From assembly GCA_964600645.1 (NCBI GenBank), contig CAZRJL010000017.1:1-17627 (forward strand): DNA of 17,627 bases, read 5' to 3'. This stretch comes from UBA12151 sp964600645. GTDB lineage: Bacteria > Patescibacteriota > Minisyncoccia > Moranbacterales > UBA9337. The notes below the pieces were generated by a model. The model was not told the origin of the DNA. It saw only the letters and a list, made by a program, of their open reading frames with translations, and did no database searches. Below, one piece after another: positions 1 through 6,201 of this stretch (the first letter of the stretch is position 1; each line of letters begins with the position of its first letter). The position numbers and the translations under genes are program-made.

Positions 1-2
1 CG

Positions 3-53
3 GCAAGCTATGAGTTGTGGTACGTGGCAAAGCCGCGGGCAACTTGTCCGTGA
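3..53 (+). other. Possible 3' end of an upstream gene, unidentified
   Basis: The first 51 bases are open in frame 3 and end in TGA at 51-53, encoding about 16 residues (ending ELWYVAKPRATCP). A terminator-like hairpin follows 40 bases later, which would suit the tail of an upstream plus-strand gene. The piece is too short to identify. Frame 1 is also open to about 163, but it runs through the terminator and looks spurious. The stretch could equally be the end of a repeat or an RNA. Confidence 0.2.
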
Positions 54-91
54 TTTGATTTTTATTTTAGTACTTTATTTGTTAGTGAAGA

Positions 92-122
92 CTTTTGGGG
101 AAATCTCCGAAAGGCTTTTTTT
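92..122 (+). terminator. Intrinsic terminator of an upstream transcript
   Basis: A 9-bp stem (92-100 with 105-113, two G-U pairs) closes a 4-base AAAT loop. It is followed by GC and a run of seven T (116-122). This is the usual layout of a rho-independent terminator for a transcript entering from the left edge. Confidence 0.6.
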
Positions 123-172
123 ATTTTCTAAAAACAAAAAATGTAGTAAGATAATAAGGTAGTTTATTATTG

Positions 173-247
173 TCATTCCCGCGAAGGCGGGAATACAGAA
201 AATAATTAAAAATACAACATACGAGATTCCCGCCTTCGCGGGAATGA
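173..247. repeat. Inverted pair of dRS3-like palindromic repeats
   Basis: Two copies of a 20-bp palindrome of the form ATTCCC-N8-GGGAAT lie at 175-194 and 226-245. They are in opposite orientation and separated by 31 A+T-rich bases. The 22-bp arms 173-194 and 226-247 are perfect reverse complements, and each copy can also fold alone into an 8-bp hairpin with a 4-base loop. The form matches the dRS3 repeat of Neisseria, and similar elements are scattered in other genomes. The pair ends 15 bases before the smc start codon, so any smc transcript starting upstream would carry the hairpin in its leader. Confidence 0.85.
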
Positions 248-262
248 TACATATTTTTTTGC

Positions 263-2593
263 ATGTTTTTAAAGAGTCTTGAAATACAGGGGTTTAAATC
301 GTTTGCTAATCGAACCGTGCTGGAATTTGATCCGGAGCGGGGTTTTTCCAGTGCTGAAAAAAACGCCCAAGGAATTACCGCAATCGTCGGACCGAACGGT
401 AGCGGAAAATCCAACGTGGCGGACGCACTTCGCTGGGTAATGGGAGAGCAGTCAATGAAAAATTTGCGCGGTAAAAAATCCGAAGATATTATTTTTGCCG
501 GCAGTGGAAAAAAAGCGCGCCTCGGAAGCGCGTGGGTAACTTTGTCTTTTGACAATTCGCAAAAGAGGATTCCGTTGGAATTCGCGGAAGTTTCCGTGAC
601 AAGAAAAATATATCGTAGCGGAGAGTCTGAATATTTGATTAATGGAAGCCGGGTGCGTCTCATCGATGTGGTGGATCTTTTGGCAAAAGCGGGCGTGGGA
701 AGGGAAAGTTATTGTGTAATCAATCAGGGAATGTCGGACGCGGTGCTTAATGCCAGCCAAACTGACAGACGGATGATATTGGAAGATGCTGCCGGAGTAA
801 AGCAATTTCAAATTCAAAAGGAAAGAGCGCTCAAAAAACTTTTGAATACGAAAGTTAATTTGGAAAGAGTGTATGAGCTTTCCAGAGAAATCGAACCGCA
901 TTTGAAAATGCTCAAACGGCAAGCGGAGAAATCAGCGCAAAGAAAAGAAGTTGAAAGTGATTTGCGCCAAAAGCAAGTGAAGCTATACTCTTTTTTGTGG
1001 CACAATTTTCAGCAGGAGCGTAGCGGATCTTTTGAAGAAAAAGAAGCATTCGGTAGGAGAATGATGAATGTCCAAAGAGAAGTGGATAAAATAAATGATG
1101 AGCTTAAGGTGGAATCGAAAGAAGTTAGGCAATTAAATGGCTATGAAAAATTGGAAGAGAAACGCAATTTATTTTTTTCCGAGATAAATAAGTTGGAAAA
1201 AGATTTGGCGATTATTGAAGGAAGAGTTGAAATTATCAAAGAAAGATTGCAACAACAAAAAATAATCAAGAGTATTCCGGTGGATAGGGATTATGTCAAA
1301 GAGCATCTGGAAAATATTCAAAAGAGTCAGGAAAAATTGATTCAAAGATTGGAAGTAGTGGAAACATTAGACCAACTGCAGGACATCTGCGAATTTGCCA
1401 GGGCAATCAAGCAGGCGATGTTTGATTTGTTTGGCGATGTTGAAAAAGGAGAGGCGAAAGTGGAAGAAAACAATAAAGAGAAAACGGAAGAAGAAAAAGA
1501 GTTGAGGGGAAAAATAGAAAGATATCAAAAAGATAAAGAAGAAGCGCAGAAAAAAATTCAAGATTTCAGAACTAAAATTTCTGAAATTGACGCTCGAATT
1601 CGGCAAGAAATGGAAAATGACCGAAAGGCGCGCGAAAAATTTTTCCAGTTTGAAGGACAGCTTCGAATCAAACAAAACGAACTTAATATTCTGCGGGATA
1701 AATTTAATGATGCGAAAATTCGCTTGGCGCGTGTAGAGGTTCGTGAAGAAGATTTGACCAATGAAGTTCAAGCGGAATTGCACATAGGCTTAGGGGAGTT
1801 GAAATATGACGGAGAGAATATTAATCAGGATAAATCGGAAAGGGAAATAACCAGGCTGAAATTTCAGATGGAGCAAATTGGAGGAATCGACCCGATGGTA
1901 ATTCAAGAATATCAAGAAACTAAAGATCGTTTTGAGTTTTTGACGCAAGAGTCAAATGATTTGGAAGAGGCAATTGAATCGCTCAAAAAAATCGCCAAAG
2001 AAATGGATCAAAAGATTGAGAAAGTTTTTGCCGGAGCGTTTGATCAAATTAACAAAGAATTTTCCAAATATTTCAGGATTATTTTTGGCGGAGGAAAAGC
2101 GGGACTTATAAAAACAAGAAAACCACGCAGAATCCTGTTGCGGGATCGCGGGGCAGGCATAAAAACAGAAGAACAAGAGAGTGATGAAGAAGATATTGTT
2201 TGTGAGGATGAAGATGATGAGAAAGCGGAGATCGGAATTGATATTTCCGCTTGCCCCCCGGGAAAAAAGATTAATAACTTGTCAATGCTTTCTGGCGGAG
2301 AAAGATCACTCACTTCAATTGCTTTGTTGTTTGCGATTATCTCATACAATCCACCCCCGTTTACGGTTTTGGATGAAATTGAAGCGGCTTTGGACGAGGC
2401 AAATTCACGACGCTTCAGCCGTATTTTGCAGGAACTTTCCGGAAGTACTCAATTTATTGCAATTACGCACAACCGGGAAACTATGCGCCAAGCGTCGCTT
2501 TTGTACGGCGTAACAATGGGAGAAGATGGAATTTCAAAAATTTTGTCAGTAAAATTGGAACAAGTTGGAAAAGGCGGAGAAATTAAGAAATAG
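263..2593 (+). CDS. smc: SMC-family chromosome segregation ATPase, short and apparently hinge-less
   Basis: This 776-residue protein has a complete SMC head. Visible motifs are the N-terminus FLKSLEIQGFKSF, Walker A GPNGSGKS (43-50), Q-loop around 59-64, signature LSGGE (676-680), Walker B FTVLDE (700-705), the D-loop at 709-714 and the switch histidine H736. SMC proteins organise and segregate the chromosome as ATP-driven dimers. Bacterial SMC is usually near 1,150-1,200 residues; here the region between the proximal coiled coils (about 250-530) is some 400 residues shorter. I see none of the glycine-rich hinge sequence and no CxxC zinc hook, only a helical segment around 340-400. The C-terminal head carries an extra acidic loop at about 618-656. 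The start is fixed by homology; no Shine-Dalgarno precedes it. It could be annotated simply as an AAA-family ATPase, but the head is SMC-type. Confidence 0.9.
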   Translation: MFLKSLEIQGFKSFANRTVLEFDPERGFSSAEKNAQGITAIVGPNGSGKSNVADALRWVMGEQSMKNLRGKKSEDIIFAGSGKKARLGSAWVTLSFDNSQKRIPLEFAEVSVTRKIYRSGESEYLINGSRVRLIDVVDLLAKAGVGRESYCVINQGMSDAVLNASQTDRRMILEDAAGVKQFQIQKERALKKLLNTKVNLERVYELSREIEPHLKMLKRQAEKSAQRKEVESDLRQKQVKLYSFLWHNFQQERSGSFEEKEAFGRRMMNVQREVDKINDELKVESKEVRQLNGYEKLEEKRNLFFSEINKLEKDLAIIEGRVEIIKERLQQQKIIKSIPVDRDYVKEHLENIQKSQEKLIQRLEVVETLDQLQDICEFARAIKQAMFDLFGDVEKGEAKVEENNKEKTEEEKELRGKIERYQKDKEEAQKKIQDFRTKISEIDARIRQEMENDRKAREKFFQFEGQLRIKQNELNILRDKFNDAKIRLARVEVREEDLTNEVQAELHIGLGELKYDGENINQDKSEREITRLKFQMEQIGGIDPMVIQEYQETKDRFEFLTQESNDLEEAIESLKKIAKEMDQKIEKVFAGAFDQINKEFSKYFRIIFGGGKAGLIKTRKPRRILLRDRGAGIKTEEQESDEEDIVCEDEDDEKAEIGIDISACPPGKKINNLSMLSGGERSLTSIALLFAIISYNPPPFTVLDEIEAALDEANSRRFSRILQELSGSTQFIAITHNRETMRQASLLYGVTMGEDGISKILSVKLEQVGKGGEIKK

Positions 2594-2597
2594 TATT

Positions 2598-2625
2598 TTG
2601 CGTAAATTTGCGTTTGGTGTATAAT
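2598..2625 (+). promoter_or_regulatory. Promoter for the two-gene exported-protein unit
   Basis: TTGCGT at 2598-2603 and a perfect TATAAT at 2620-2625 are separated by 16 bases. They sit directly after the smc stop codon and upstream of the gene at 2719. The -35 element is weak (3 of 6), so the call rests mainly on the -10. Confidence 0.6.
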
Positions 2626-2718
2626 ATAATGAAAGCAGTGTGTTTTAATAAAATAAAAAAATAATAATCTTTGCTGGAGCGCAGAAGAAAAAAATGCGCC
2701 TTTGGTAAAAACAAAAAT

Positions 2719-3042
2719 ATGATGAAAAAATATTATTCACTGATTTTGTTTGTTGTGTTTGTTTTACTAGCGGGAGCAATCCTGTTGTTCCGAGGCGGAA
2801 GAGATGAGAGCGCGATAAACAATCAAGCCACGATTATCTCTGATGACGTTAATGTCGATTCCGAGCTCTCTGTTGAAAATTCAGGCAGTGATGAAGTTGC
2901 TTCCGATCCCGAATATGCGGATTTGGAAAATATCAGTGTTGATTTTGAGCAAGATGTCATTGAAACGGAAGATATTATTGAAGATTATTCAACTTTGGAG
3001 GGCGATATTGACGCGGACTCTATCGATAATGATTTATTGTAA
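2719..3042 (+). CDS. Small membrane-anchored acidic protein of unknown function
   Basis: The product is about 107 residues. It starts MMKK, followed by one hydrophobic segment (about residues 5-22) and a short basic stretch. The remaining roughly 80 residues are very rich in Asp, Glu and Ser with almost no Lys. This predicts a signal-anchored protein with an acidic tail outside the membrane. The frame stays open upstream to a TTG at 2671, but the ATG pair at 2719/2722 directly precedes the hydrophobic segment and is the better start. No Shine-Dalgarno is visible. It lies 40 bases before the next gene and probably shares its transcript. I recognise no family; function unknown. Confidence 0.65.
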   Translation: MMKKYYSLILFVVFVLLAGAILLFRGGRDESAINNQATIISDDVNVDSELSVENSGSDEVASDPEYADLENISVDFEQDVIETEDIIEDYSTLEGDIDADSIDNDLL

Positions 3043-3082
3043 TTTCATAAATAATTTATTAACTTTTTTAAATATAAAAAAA

Positions 3083-3922
3083 ATGAAAACGAATTTTATA
3101 AAAAACGAAACAATTCTCATATCTCTCTCTTTCTGCTTATTGCTTGCGGGGGTGGCTAGCGCGGCTAATAATGTAAATGATACAGATATTGAAAGTAAAA
3201 AAGATCAAATGCAACAAATAAAAGATGACCGTAAGGCGGAAAATCAAGATCGTATTTGCGATAAAATAGAAGAGTTGGCGGGAAAAATTCAAACGAATTT
3301 GAAAACAAGAAATGAGAATAGGCAGCAGCTCAGAATGGAAAGCGAAAACCGGCTTAAGGTAAAAATGCAGGAACGCGAAAGCACCCTGATTCAACGGCGT
3401 CAAGTTCGCGATCAATATCGGAGCGAATTCTATGCTCGATTACAAGAGAGAGTAAAAACTCAACAACAAAAAGATGCCGTGTCGGAATTCGAAGATACTA
3501 TTGAAGATGCCGTTAAGGCGAGGCGAGAAGCTGTCGATGCCGCCTTGGATATTTTTCATGATGGAGTTCAGCAAGCGGTGGATTCAAAGAAAAGTTCCGT
3601 TGACAATTTAATTGCGGAATATGAAAAAAACAGAGAGCAATTAGCGGCCGAAGTTCGTAATTTTTGTGAAACAAGCGGGGATGTCGCAGAGACAAGGCAA
3701 ACTCTCCGAAATAGATTGCAACAAGCAAGAGAGGAATTTAAGACCGACCAAAAAGAAATTTCGAGCGTGGGTGGCACAGTAAGAGAGTTGGCGCAAACAA
3801 AAAATGAATCCATAAGAAAAGCTTCGGAAACATTTATGTCTGTGCTTAAAGATGCTCAAAATAAATTGCAAGCAGAATTAGGCGGAGCTGTTGCGGATGG
3901 TGAGACTTCGATTGCCGAGTAG
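3083..3922 (+). CDS. Secreted coiled-coil protein of unknown function
   Basis: The product is 279 residues from the ATG at 3083. A signal peptide of about 27 residues ends VASA. The rest is almost entirely charged helix (long runs of Glu, Arg, Gln and Lys with little Gly or Pro), predicting an extended coiled coil. Two cysteines, in RICDKI and NFCETS, could pair. The frame is open back to 2843, but that part overlaps the preceding gene and has no signal-peptide character, so it was excluded. The signal peptide places the protein outside the cytoplasmic membrane. It is probably cotranscribed with the gene at 2719. No catalytic motif is visible; a structural or cell-surface role is a guess. Confidence 0.75.
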   Translation: MKTNFIKNETILISLSFCLLLAGVASAANNVNDTDIESKKDQMQQIKDDRKAENQDRICDKIEELAGKIQTNLKTRNENRQQLRMESENRLKVKMQERESTLIQRRQVRDQYRSEFYARLQERVKTQQQKDAVSEFEDTIEDAVKARREAVDAALDIFHDGVQQAVDSKKSSVDNLIAEYEKNREQLAAEVRNFCETSGDVAETRQTLRNRLQQAREEFKTDQKEISSVGGTVRELAQTKNESIRKASETFMSVLKDAQNKLQAELGGAVADGETSIAE

Positions 3923-3961
3923 TTTTTAATGTGGCATTTTGTTATTTTAAAGCAGGGTGTA

Positions 3962-3990
3962 TTGACATTTTGTTTGGCGTGATGTAGAAT
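3962..3990 (+). promoter_or_regulatory. Strong promoter for rpsP
   Basis: A perfect TTGACA at 3962-3967 and TAGAAT at 3985-3990 are separated by exactly 17 bases. The predicted start near 3997 gives a leader of about 60 bases before rpsP. Confidence 0.85.
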
Positions 3991-4013
3991 ACATTAGTAA
4001 AAAATTAAGCTAA

Positions 4014-4041
4014 AAATAAGCATTTTTGATTATGCTTATTT
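4014..4041 (+). promoter_or_regulatory. Hairpin in the rpsP leader
   Basis: A perfect 10-bp stem (AAATAAGCAT at 4014-4023 with its complement at 4032-4041) encloses an 8-base loop and ends 18 bases before the rpsP ATG. No T run follows, so it is not a terminator. Its position suggests control of translation or mRNA stability. This is inference; I know of no described S16 leader of this shape. Confidence 0.5.
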
Positions 4042-4059
4042 GTATTTATCCTAAAAATT

Positions 4060-4458
4060 ATGCTGGTAATAAGATTTTCGAGAGTGGGAAAGAAAAATAA
4101 AGCTCAATATAGATTGGTTGTTCAGGAGCATACTGCGAATCCAAAAGGAAAACACACTGATATTGTCGGAAGCTATGATCCTCACTCAAAAAAGAGCGTG
4201 CTGAAGAAGGACAAGATAGCGCAATGGATTAAAAACGGGGTTAAATTGTCAGACTCGGTGCATAATTTGTTTGTTTCTCAAGGAATTATAAAGGGAGAAA
4301 AAAGAGCGGTAAAGATGCCAAAGAAAGAAGTTGAGGCTGCAATTGAACCGGTTGCGCAAGATGGTGTTAAAGCGGAAGAGAAAAAAGAGGAAATTAAAAC
4401 CAAGGAAAAGAAGGAGGATATTGTAAAAGAAGAGGCAAAGACCGAGGAAAAGAAATAG
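4060..4458 (+). CDS. rpsP: 30S ribosomal protein S16 with a charged C-terminal tail
   Basis: The first 80 or so residues are a typical S16: LVIRFSRVGKKNKAQYRLVV, then DIVGSYDP and the KKDKIAQWIKNGVKLSDSVHNL block. S16 is an assembly protein of the small ribosomal subunit that binds 16S rRNA. The protein is 132 residues against the usual 80-90. The extra 45 or so residues are a low-complexity Lys/Glu tail, presumably disordered. A strong promoter and a leader hairpin lie upstream, and no Shine-Dalgarno is present. No terminator follows before the next promoter (4468), so rpsP transcripts probably run into the L10-leader attenuator downstream. Confidence 0.97.
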   Translation: MLVIRFSRVGKKNKAQYRLVVQEHTANPKGKHTDIVGSYDPHSKKSVLKKDKIAQWIKNGVKLSDSVHNLFVSQGIIKGEKRAVKMPKKEVEAAIEPVAQDGVKAEEKKEEIKTKEKKEDIVKEEAKTEEKK

Positions 4459-4467
4459 TGTTAGATA

Positions 4468-4496
4468 TTGACAGATTGATATTTCAAATATATACT
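4468..4496 (+). promoter_or_regulatory. Strong promoter for the rplJ-rplL leader
   Basis: A perfect TTGACA (4468-4473) and TATACT (4491-4496) have a 17-base spacer and begin only 9 bases after the rpsP stop. The predicted start near 4503 lies just before the L10-leader structure. Confidence 0.85.
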
Positions 4497-4511
4497 GGAA
4501 AAAATTAAAAA

Positions 4512-4612
4512 TGGAAGTTTTCCGCAGACAGCACCGACACGAGGTCGGTGTCCCGACAAAAATCGTTGGGATAGGCCGCTTGAAAGCATAAGTCCTGCCG
4601 AGGAAAGATTTT
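4512..4612 (+). ncRNA. Ribosomal protein L10 leader (autoregulatory RNA)
   Basis: This matches the conserved L10 leader. The signature strands AGACAGC (4526-4532) and CCTGCCGAGG (4594-4603) are both present. They are closed by a P1 helix between TTTTCC (4518-4523) and GGAAAG (4602-4607). Inside are a 7-bp hairpin (4532-4538 with 4544-4550) and a second 7-bp hairpin (4551-4557 with 4565-4571). In known bacteria, L10 (or the L10-L12 complex) binds this kink-turn RNA and represses rplJ-rplL when in excess. Here it follows a strong promoter, precedes an intrinsic terminator and lies about 240 bases before rplJ. Confidence 0.92.
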
Positions 4613-4641
4613 TAACGAAAGTTAATTTTCTTTATGTCTTG

Positions 4642-4668
4642 CTGCGGATTGTCCGCAGTTTTTGTTTT
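4642..4668 (+). terminator. Attenuator terminator of the rplJ-rplL leader
   Basis: A 7-bp GC-rich stem (CTGCGGA at 4642-4648 with TCCGCAG at 4652-4658) has a 3-base loop and is followed by TTTTTGTTTT. The right arm is identical to bases 4521-4527 of the L10 leader, so the left arm can pair with either. This is the expected basis of an antitermination switch controlled by L10. Confidence 0.85.
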
Positions 4669-4690
4669 CTGCGAATAATAGTGCTATAGA
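4662..4690 (+). promoter_or_regulatory. Possible second promoter for rplJ, downstream of the attenuator
   Basis: TTGTTT (4662-4667), a 17-base spacer and an extended -10 TGC-TATAGA (4682-4690) follow the terminator. It would allow some transcription that escapes L10 control. Both hexamers are imperfect and the -35 overlaps the terminator T run. Confidence 0.3.
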
Positions 4691-4711
4691 ATATTAAAAT
4701 AATTAAGAGTT

Positions 4712-4792
4712 GTTTTTCTGAAAAAATATCATTTTCTCCGGTCCTTTCGAGGGACGCGGACAGCTACGAAAATAATATTTTTTCAGAAAAAC
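4712..4792 (+). repeat. 81-bp long inverted repeat upstream of rplJ
   Basis: Two 25-base arms (4712-4736 and 4768-4792) are complementary except at one position (C4730/A4774). They enclose a 31-base GC-richer loop that can fold again (TCCG 4737-4740 with CGGA 4757-4760, and an inner GTCC/GGAC pair). A 7-base direct repeat AATTAAG flanks it (4701-4707 and 4800-4806). No T run follows, so it is not a terminator. It may be an RNase III-type processing site in the rplJ leader or a small MITE-like insertion. The 4459-4855 gap holds only this element, the L10 leader, its terminator and the promoters. Confidence 0.7.
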
Positions 4793-4855
4793 GTGGCTAA
4801 ATTAAGTATGTGTATTTTAGGATAAATTAATTTAAGACATAATTTAAATAACCAT

Positions 4856-5371
4856 ATGTTGACAAGAGAAAACAAAGAGCAAATTGTAAAAGATTTGACT
4901 GAAAAAATAAAGTCCGCAAAATCCGTTGTTTTTGCTGATTTTAAGGGGGTTAAGGTTAATGAATCAATAAAGTTGAAAAAGGAATTGAAAAAAGAAGGTT
5001 CAAATCTTCAGGTATACAAAAAGAGCTTGATTGATATCGCTTTGCAAAATGCCGAGATTGATATAAAAACGAAAGGAATGGAGGGGCAAGTATCCGTTTC
5101 TATTGCTACTCAGGATGAAATAAGCTCAGCAAGAATTATTGAAAAATTCACCAAAACCAATGAAGGTCTGAAAATATTAGGAGGAATTTTGGGCGTCAAA
5201 GTTATGAGCGCACAGGAGGTTATTGCTCTTGCTAAATTGCCGGGTAAGGAAGAATTGCTATCAAGATTGGTCGGAAGCTTGAGTTCTCCTATTCGAGGAT
5301 TGATGAATGTTTTTCAAGGAAATCAGAGATCATTGGTGCAGGTGCTCAAAGCTATTAGTGAAAATAAGTAA
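4856..5371 (+). CDS. rplJ: 50S ribosomal protein L10
   Basis: This 171-residue protein has normal L10 length and order. The N-terminal rRNA-binding domain includes LTRENKEQIVKDLTEKI, VVFADFKGV, ELKKEGSNLQVYKKSL and ILGGILGVKV, followed by LAKLPGKEELLSRLVGSL. The C-terminal helix (about 140-171) binds L7/L12 dimers. L10 anchors the stalk of the large subunit and, in known bacteria, represses its own operon through the leader found upstream. The ATG at 4856 is set by homology; no Shine-Dalgarno is seen. It is the first gene of a two-gene operon with rplL. Confidence 0.97.
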   Translation: MLTRENKEQIVKDLTEKIKSAKSVVFADFKGVKVNESIKLKKELKKEGSNLQVYKKSLIDIALQNAEIDIKTKGMEGQVSVSIATQDEISSARIIEKFTKTNEGLKILGGILGVKVMSAQEVIALAKLPGKEELLSRLVGSLSSPIRGLMNVFQGNQRSLVQVLKAISENK

Positions 5372-5399
5372 TAATAATTTTAATTAATAAATTAAATAG

Positions 5400-5435
5400 G
5401 TCATATAAGACGAATAAGACTTATAGGGCGTATGC
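5400..5435 (+). repeat. Degenerate 9-bp tandem repeat between rplJ and rplL
   Basis: Four consecutive 9-base units, approximately GACNTATAA, fill 5400-5435 (units beginning at 5400, 5409, 5418 and 5427, increasingly diverged). They end 7 bases before the rplL start codon, where a ribosome-binding site would normally lie. Confidence 0.45.
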
Positions 5436-5442
5436 TAAAAAA

Positions 5443-5880
5443 ATGACTGAAGAAAAAAAGGTTGAAGCCGCTGAGGCTAAAGAAGAGAAGAAAGAAGTAG
5501 AAGTTCCTGAGAAATTCAAAAAACTTGTTGAGGAAATTGAAAAAATGAGTGTTTTGGATCTTTCAGAGTTGGTAAAGGTTTTGGAAGAAAAATTCGGAGT
5601 TAGCGCTGCTGCTCCAATGATGATGGGCGCAATGCCATCTGGAGCAGGAGAGGCTGCTGCTGAAGAAAAAACAGATTTTGATGTTGAGTTGGTTGCTGCC
5701 GGAGAGCAAAAAATCAATGTAATCAAAGCTGTTCGCGAAATTACCGGACTTGGACTTAAAGAAGCTAAGGATATGGTTGATGCCGCTCCAAAGGTAATTA
5801 AGGAAAAAATTGCCAAAGCGGAAGCTGAAGAAATCAAAAAGAAATTGGAAGCTGCCGGAGCAACTGTGAATTTGAAATAA
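5443..5880 (+). CDS. rplL: 50S ribosomal protein L7/L12
   Basis: This 145-residue protein has the L7/L12 dimerisation helix (KMSVLDLSELVKVLEEKFGVSAAA), an Ala/Gly/Met hinge and the C-terminal factor-binding domain. In that domain are KTDFDVELV, KINVIKAVREITGLGLKEAK and VIKEKIAKAEAEEIKKKLEAAGA. L7/L12 forms the stalk that recruits translation GTPases. It carries about 20 extra charged residues at the N-terminus before the usual start region; family length is about 120-130. The upstream ATG at 5431 runs into a stop after three codons, so 5443 is the start. A terminator follows at 5905. Confidence 0.97.
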   Translation: MTEEKKVEAAEAKEEKKEVEVPEKFKKLVEEIEKMSVLDLSELVKVLEEKFGVSAAAPMMMGAMPSGAGEAAAEEKTDFDVELVAAGEQKINVIKAVREITGLGLKEAKDMVDAAPKVIKEKIAKAEAEEIKKKLEAAGATVNLK

Positions 5881-5904
5881 TATTCTGATAGTTTGAATAG
5901 TTTG

Positions 5905-5940
5905 AAAAAAATCCTCGATTTGCGTCGAGGATTTTTTGTT
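5905..5940 (+). terminator. Terminator of the rplJ-rplL operon
   Basis: A perfect 8-bp stem (ATCCTCGA at 5911-5918 with 5925-5932) has a 6-base loop. It is flanked by an A run at 5905-5910 and a T run at 5932-5937, so it could act in both directions. Confidence 0.92.
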
Positions 5941-6144
5941 TTAGTTTTTTAAAAGATAAAAAATAATTCCGTTTGTGTCTTTGTCAATATGACTTTGTTA
6001 TATTGATTTTTGACACGCGCGGTTTCTTTTTGCCCTCTTTTCCCTAACCCTAGAAAAGAAGATTCATTTCCACTGTTAGGCGGAGGATTAGATTCGTTAG
6101 CACCTATTACTACCGATAAAGAGGGAAAAATATTTCATCACAAA

Positions 6145-6188
6145 TAAAAAATCCCGCAGCGACAAGGTTCGTCGCTCGGGATTTTTTT
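6145..6188 (-). terminator. Terminator of the minus-strand gene at 6202-6699
   Basis: The stem pairs 6151-6156 and 6158-6163 with 6171-6182, with one bulged C at 6157 and a 7-base loop. It has A and T runs on both sides and lies 20 bases beyond the stop codon of the minus-strand gene. The stretch 5941-6144 between the two terminators holds no gene I can support. Confidence 0.88.
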
Positions 6189-6201
6189 CTTTTCGAAAAG
6201 A

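Noticed and set aside
1..163. Frame-1 plus-strand open frame from the window edge
   Set aside because: It reads straight through the terminator hairpin at 92-122 and becomes low-complexity; not a credible gene end.
121..663. 180-codon open frame on the minus strand
   Set aside because: It runs through the dRS3-like repeats and antisense to the conserved SMC head; it has no protein-like motif and is a shadow of smc.
2843..3082. 80-codon upstream extension of the secreted coiled-coil gene
   Set aside because: It overlaps the 2719-3042 gene in another frame, while the ATG at 3083 directly precedes a clean signal peptide.
5421..5837. 138-codon minus-strand frame opposite rplL
   Set aside because: Its Ser/Ala-rich content is the antisense image of the Ala/Glu/Lys codons of L7/L12.
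6010..6147. 45-codon plus-strand frame starting at TTG, ending in a peptide with PLLGGGLDSLAPITTDKEG
   Set aside because: It looks faintly protein-like and could be a gene remnant, but has no ribosome-binding site, no promoter and no recognised family; kept as unsupported.
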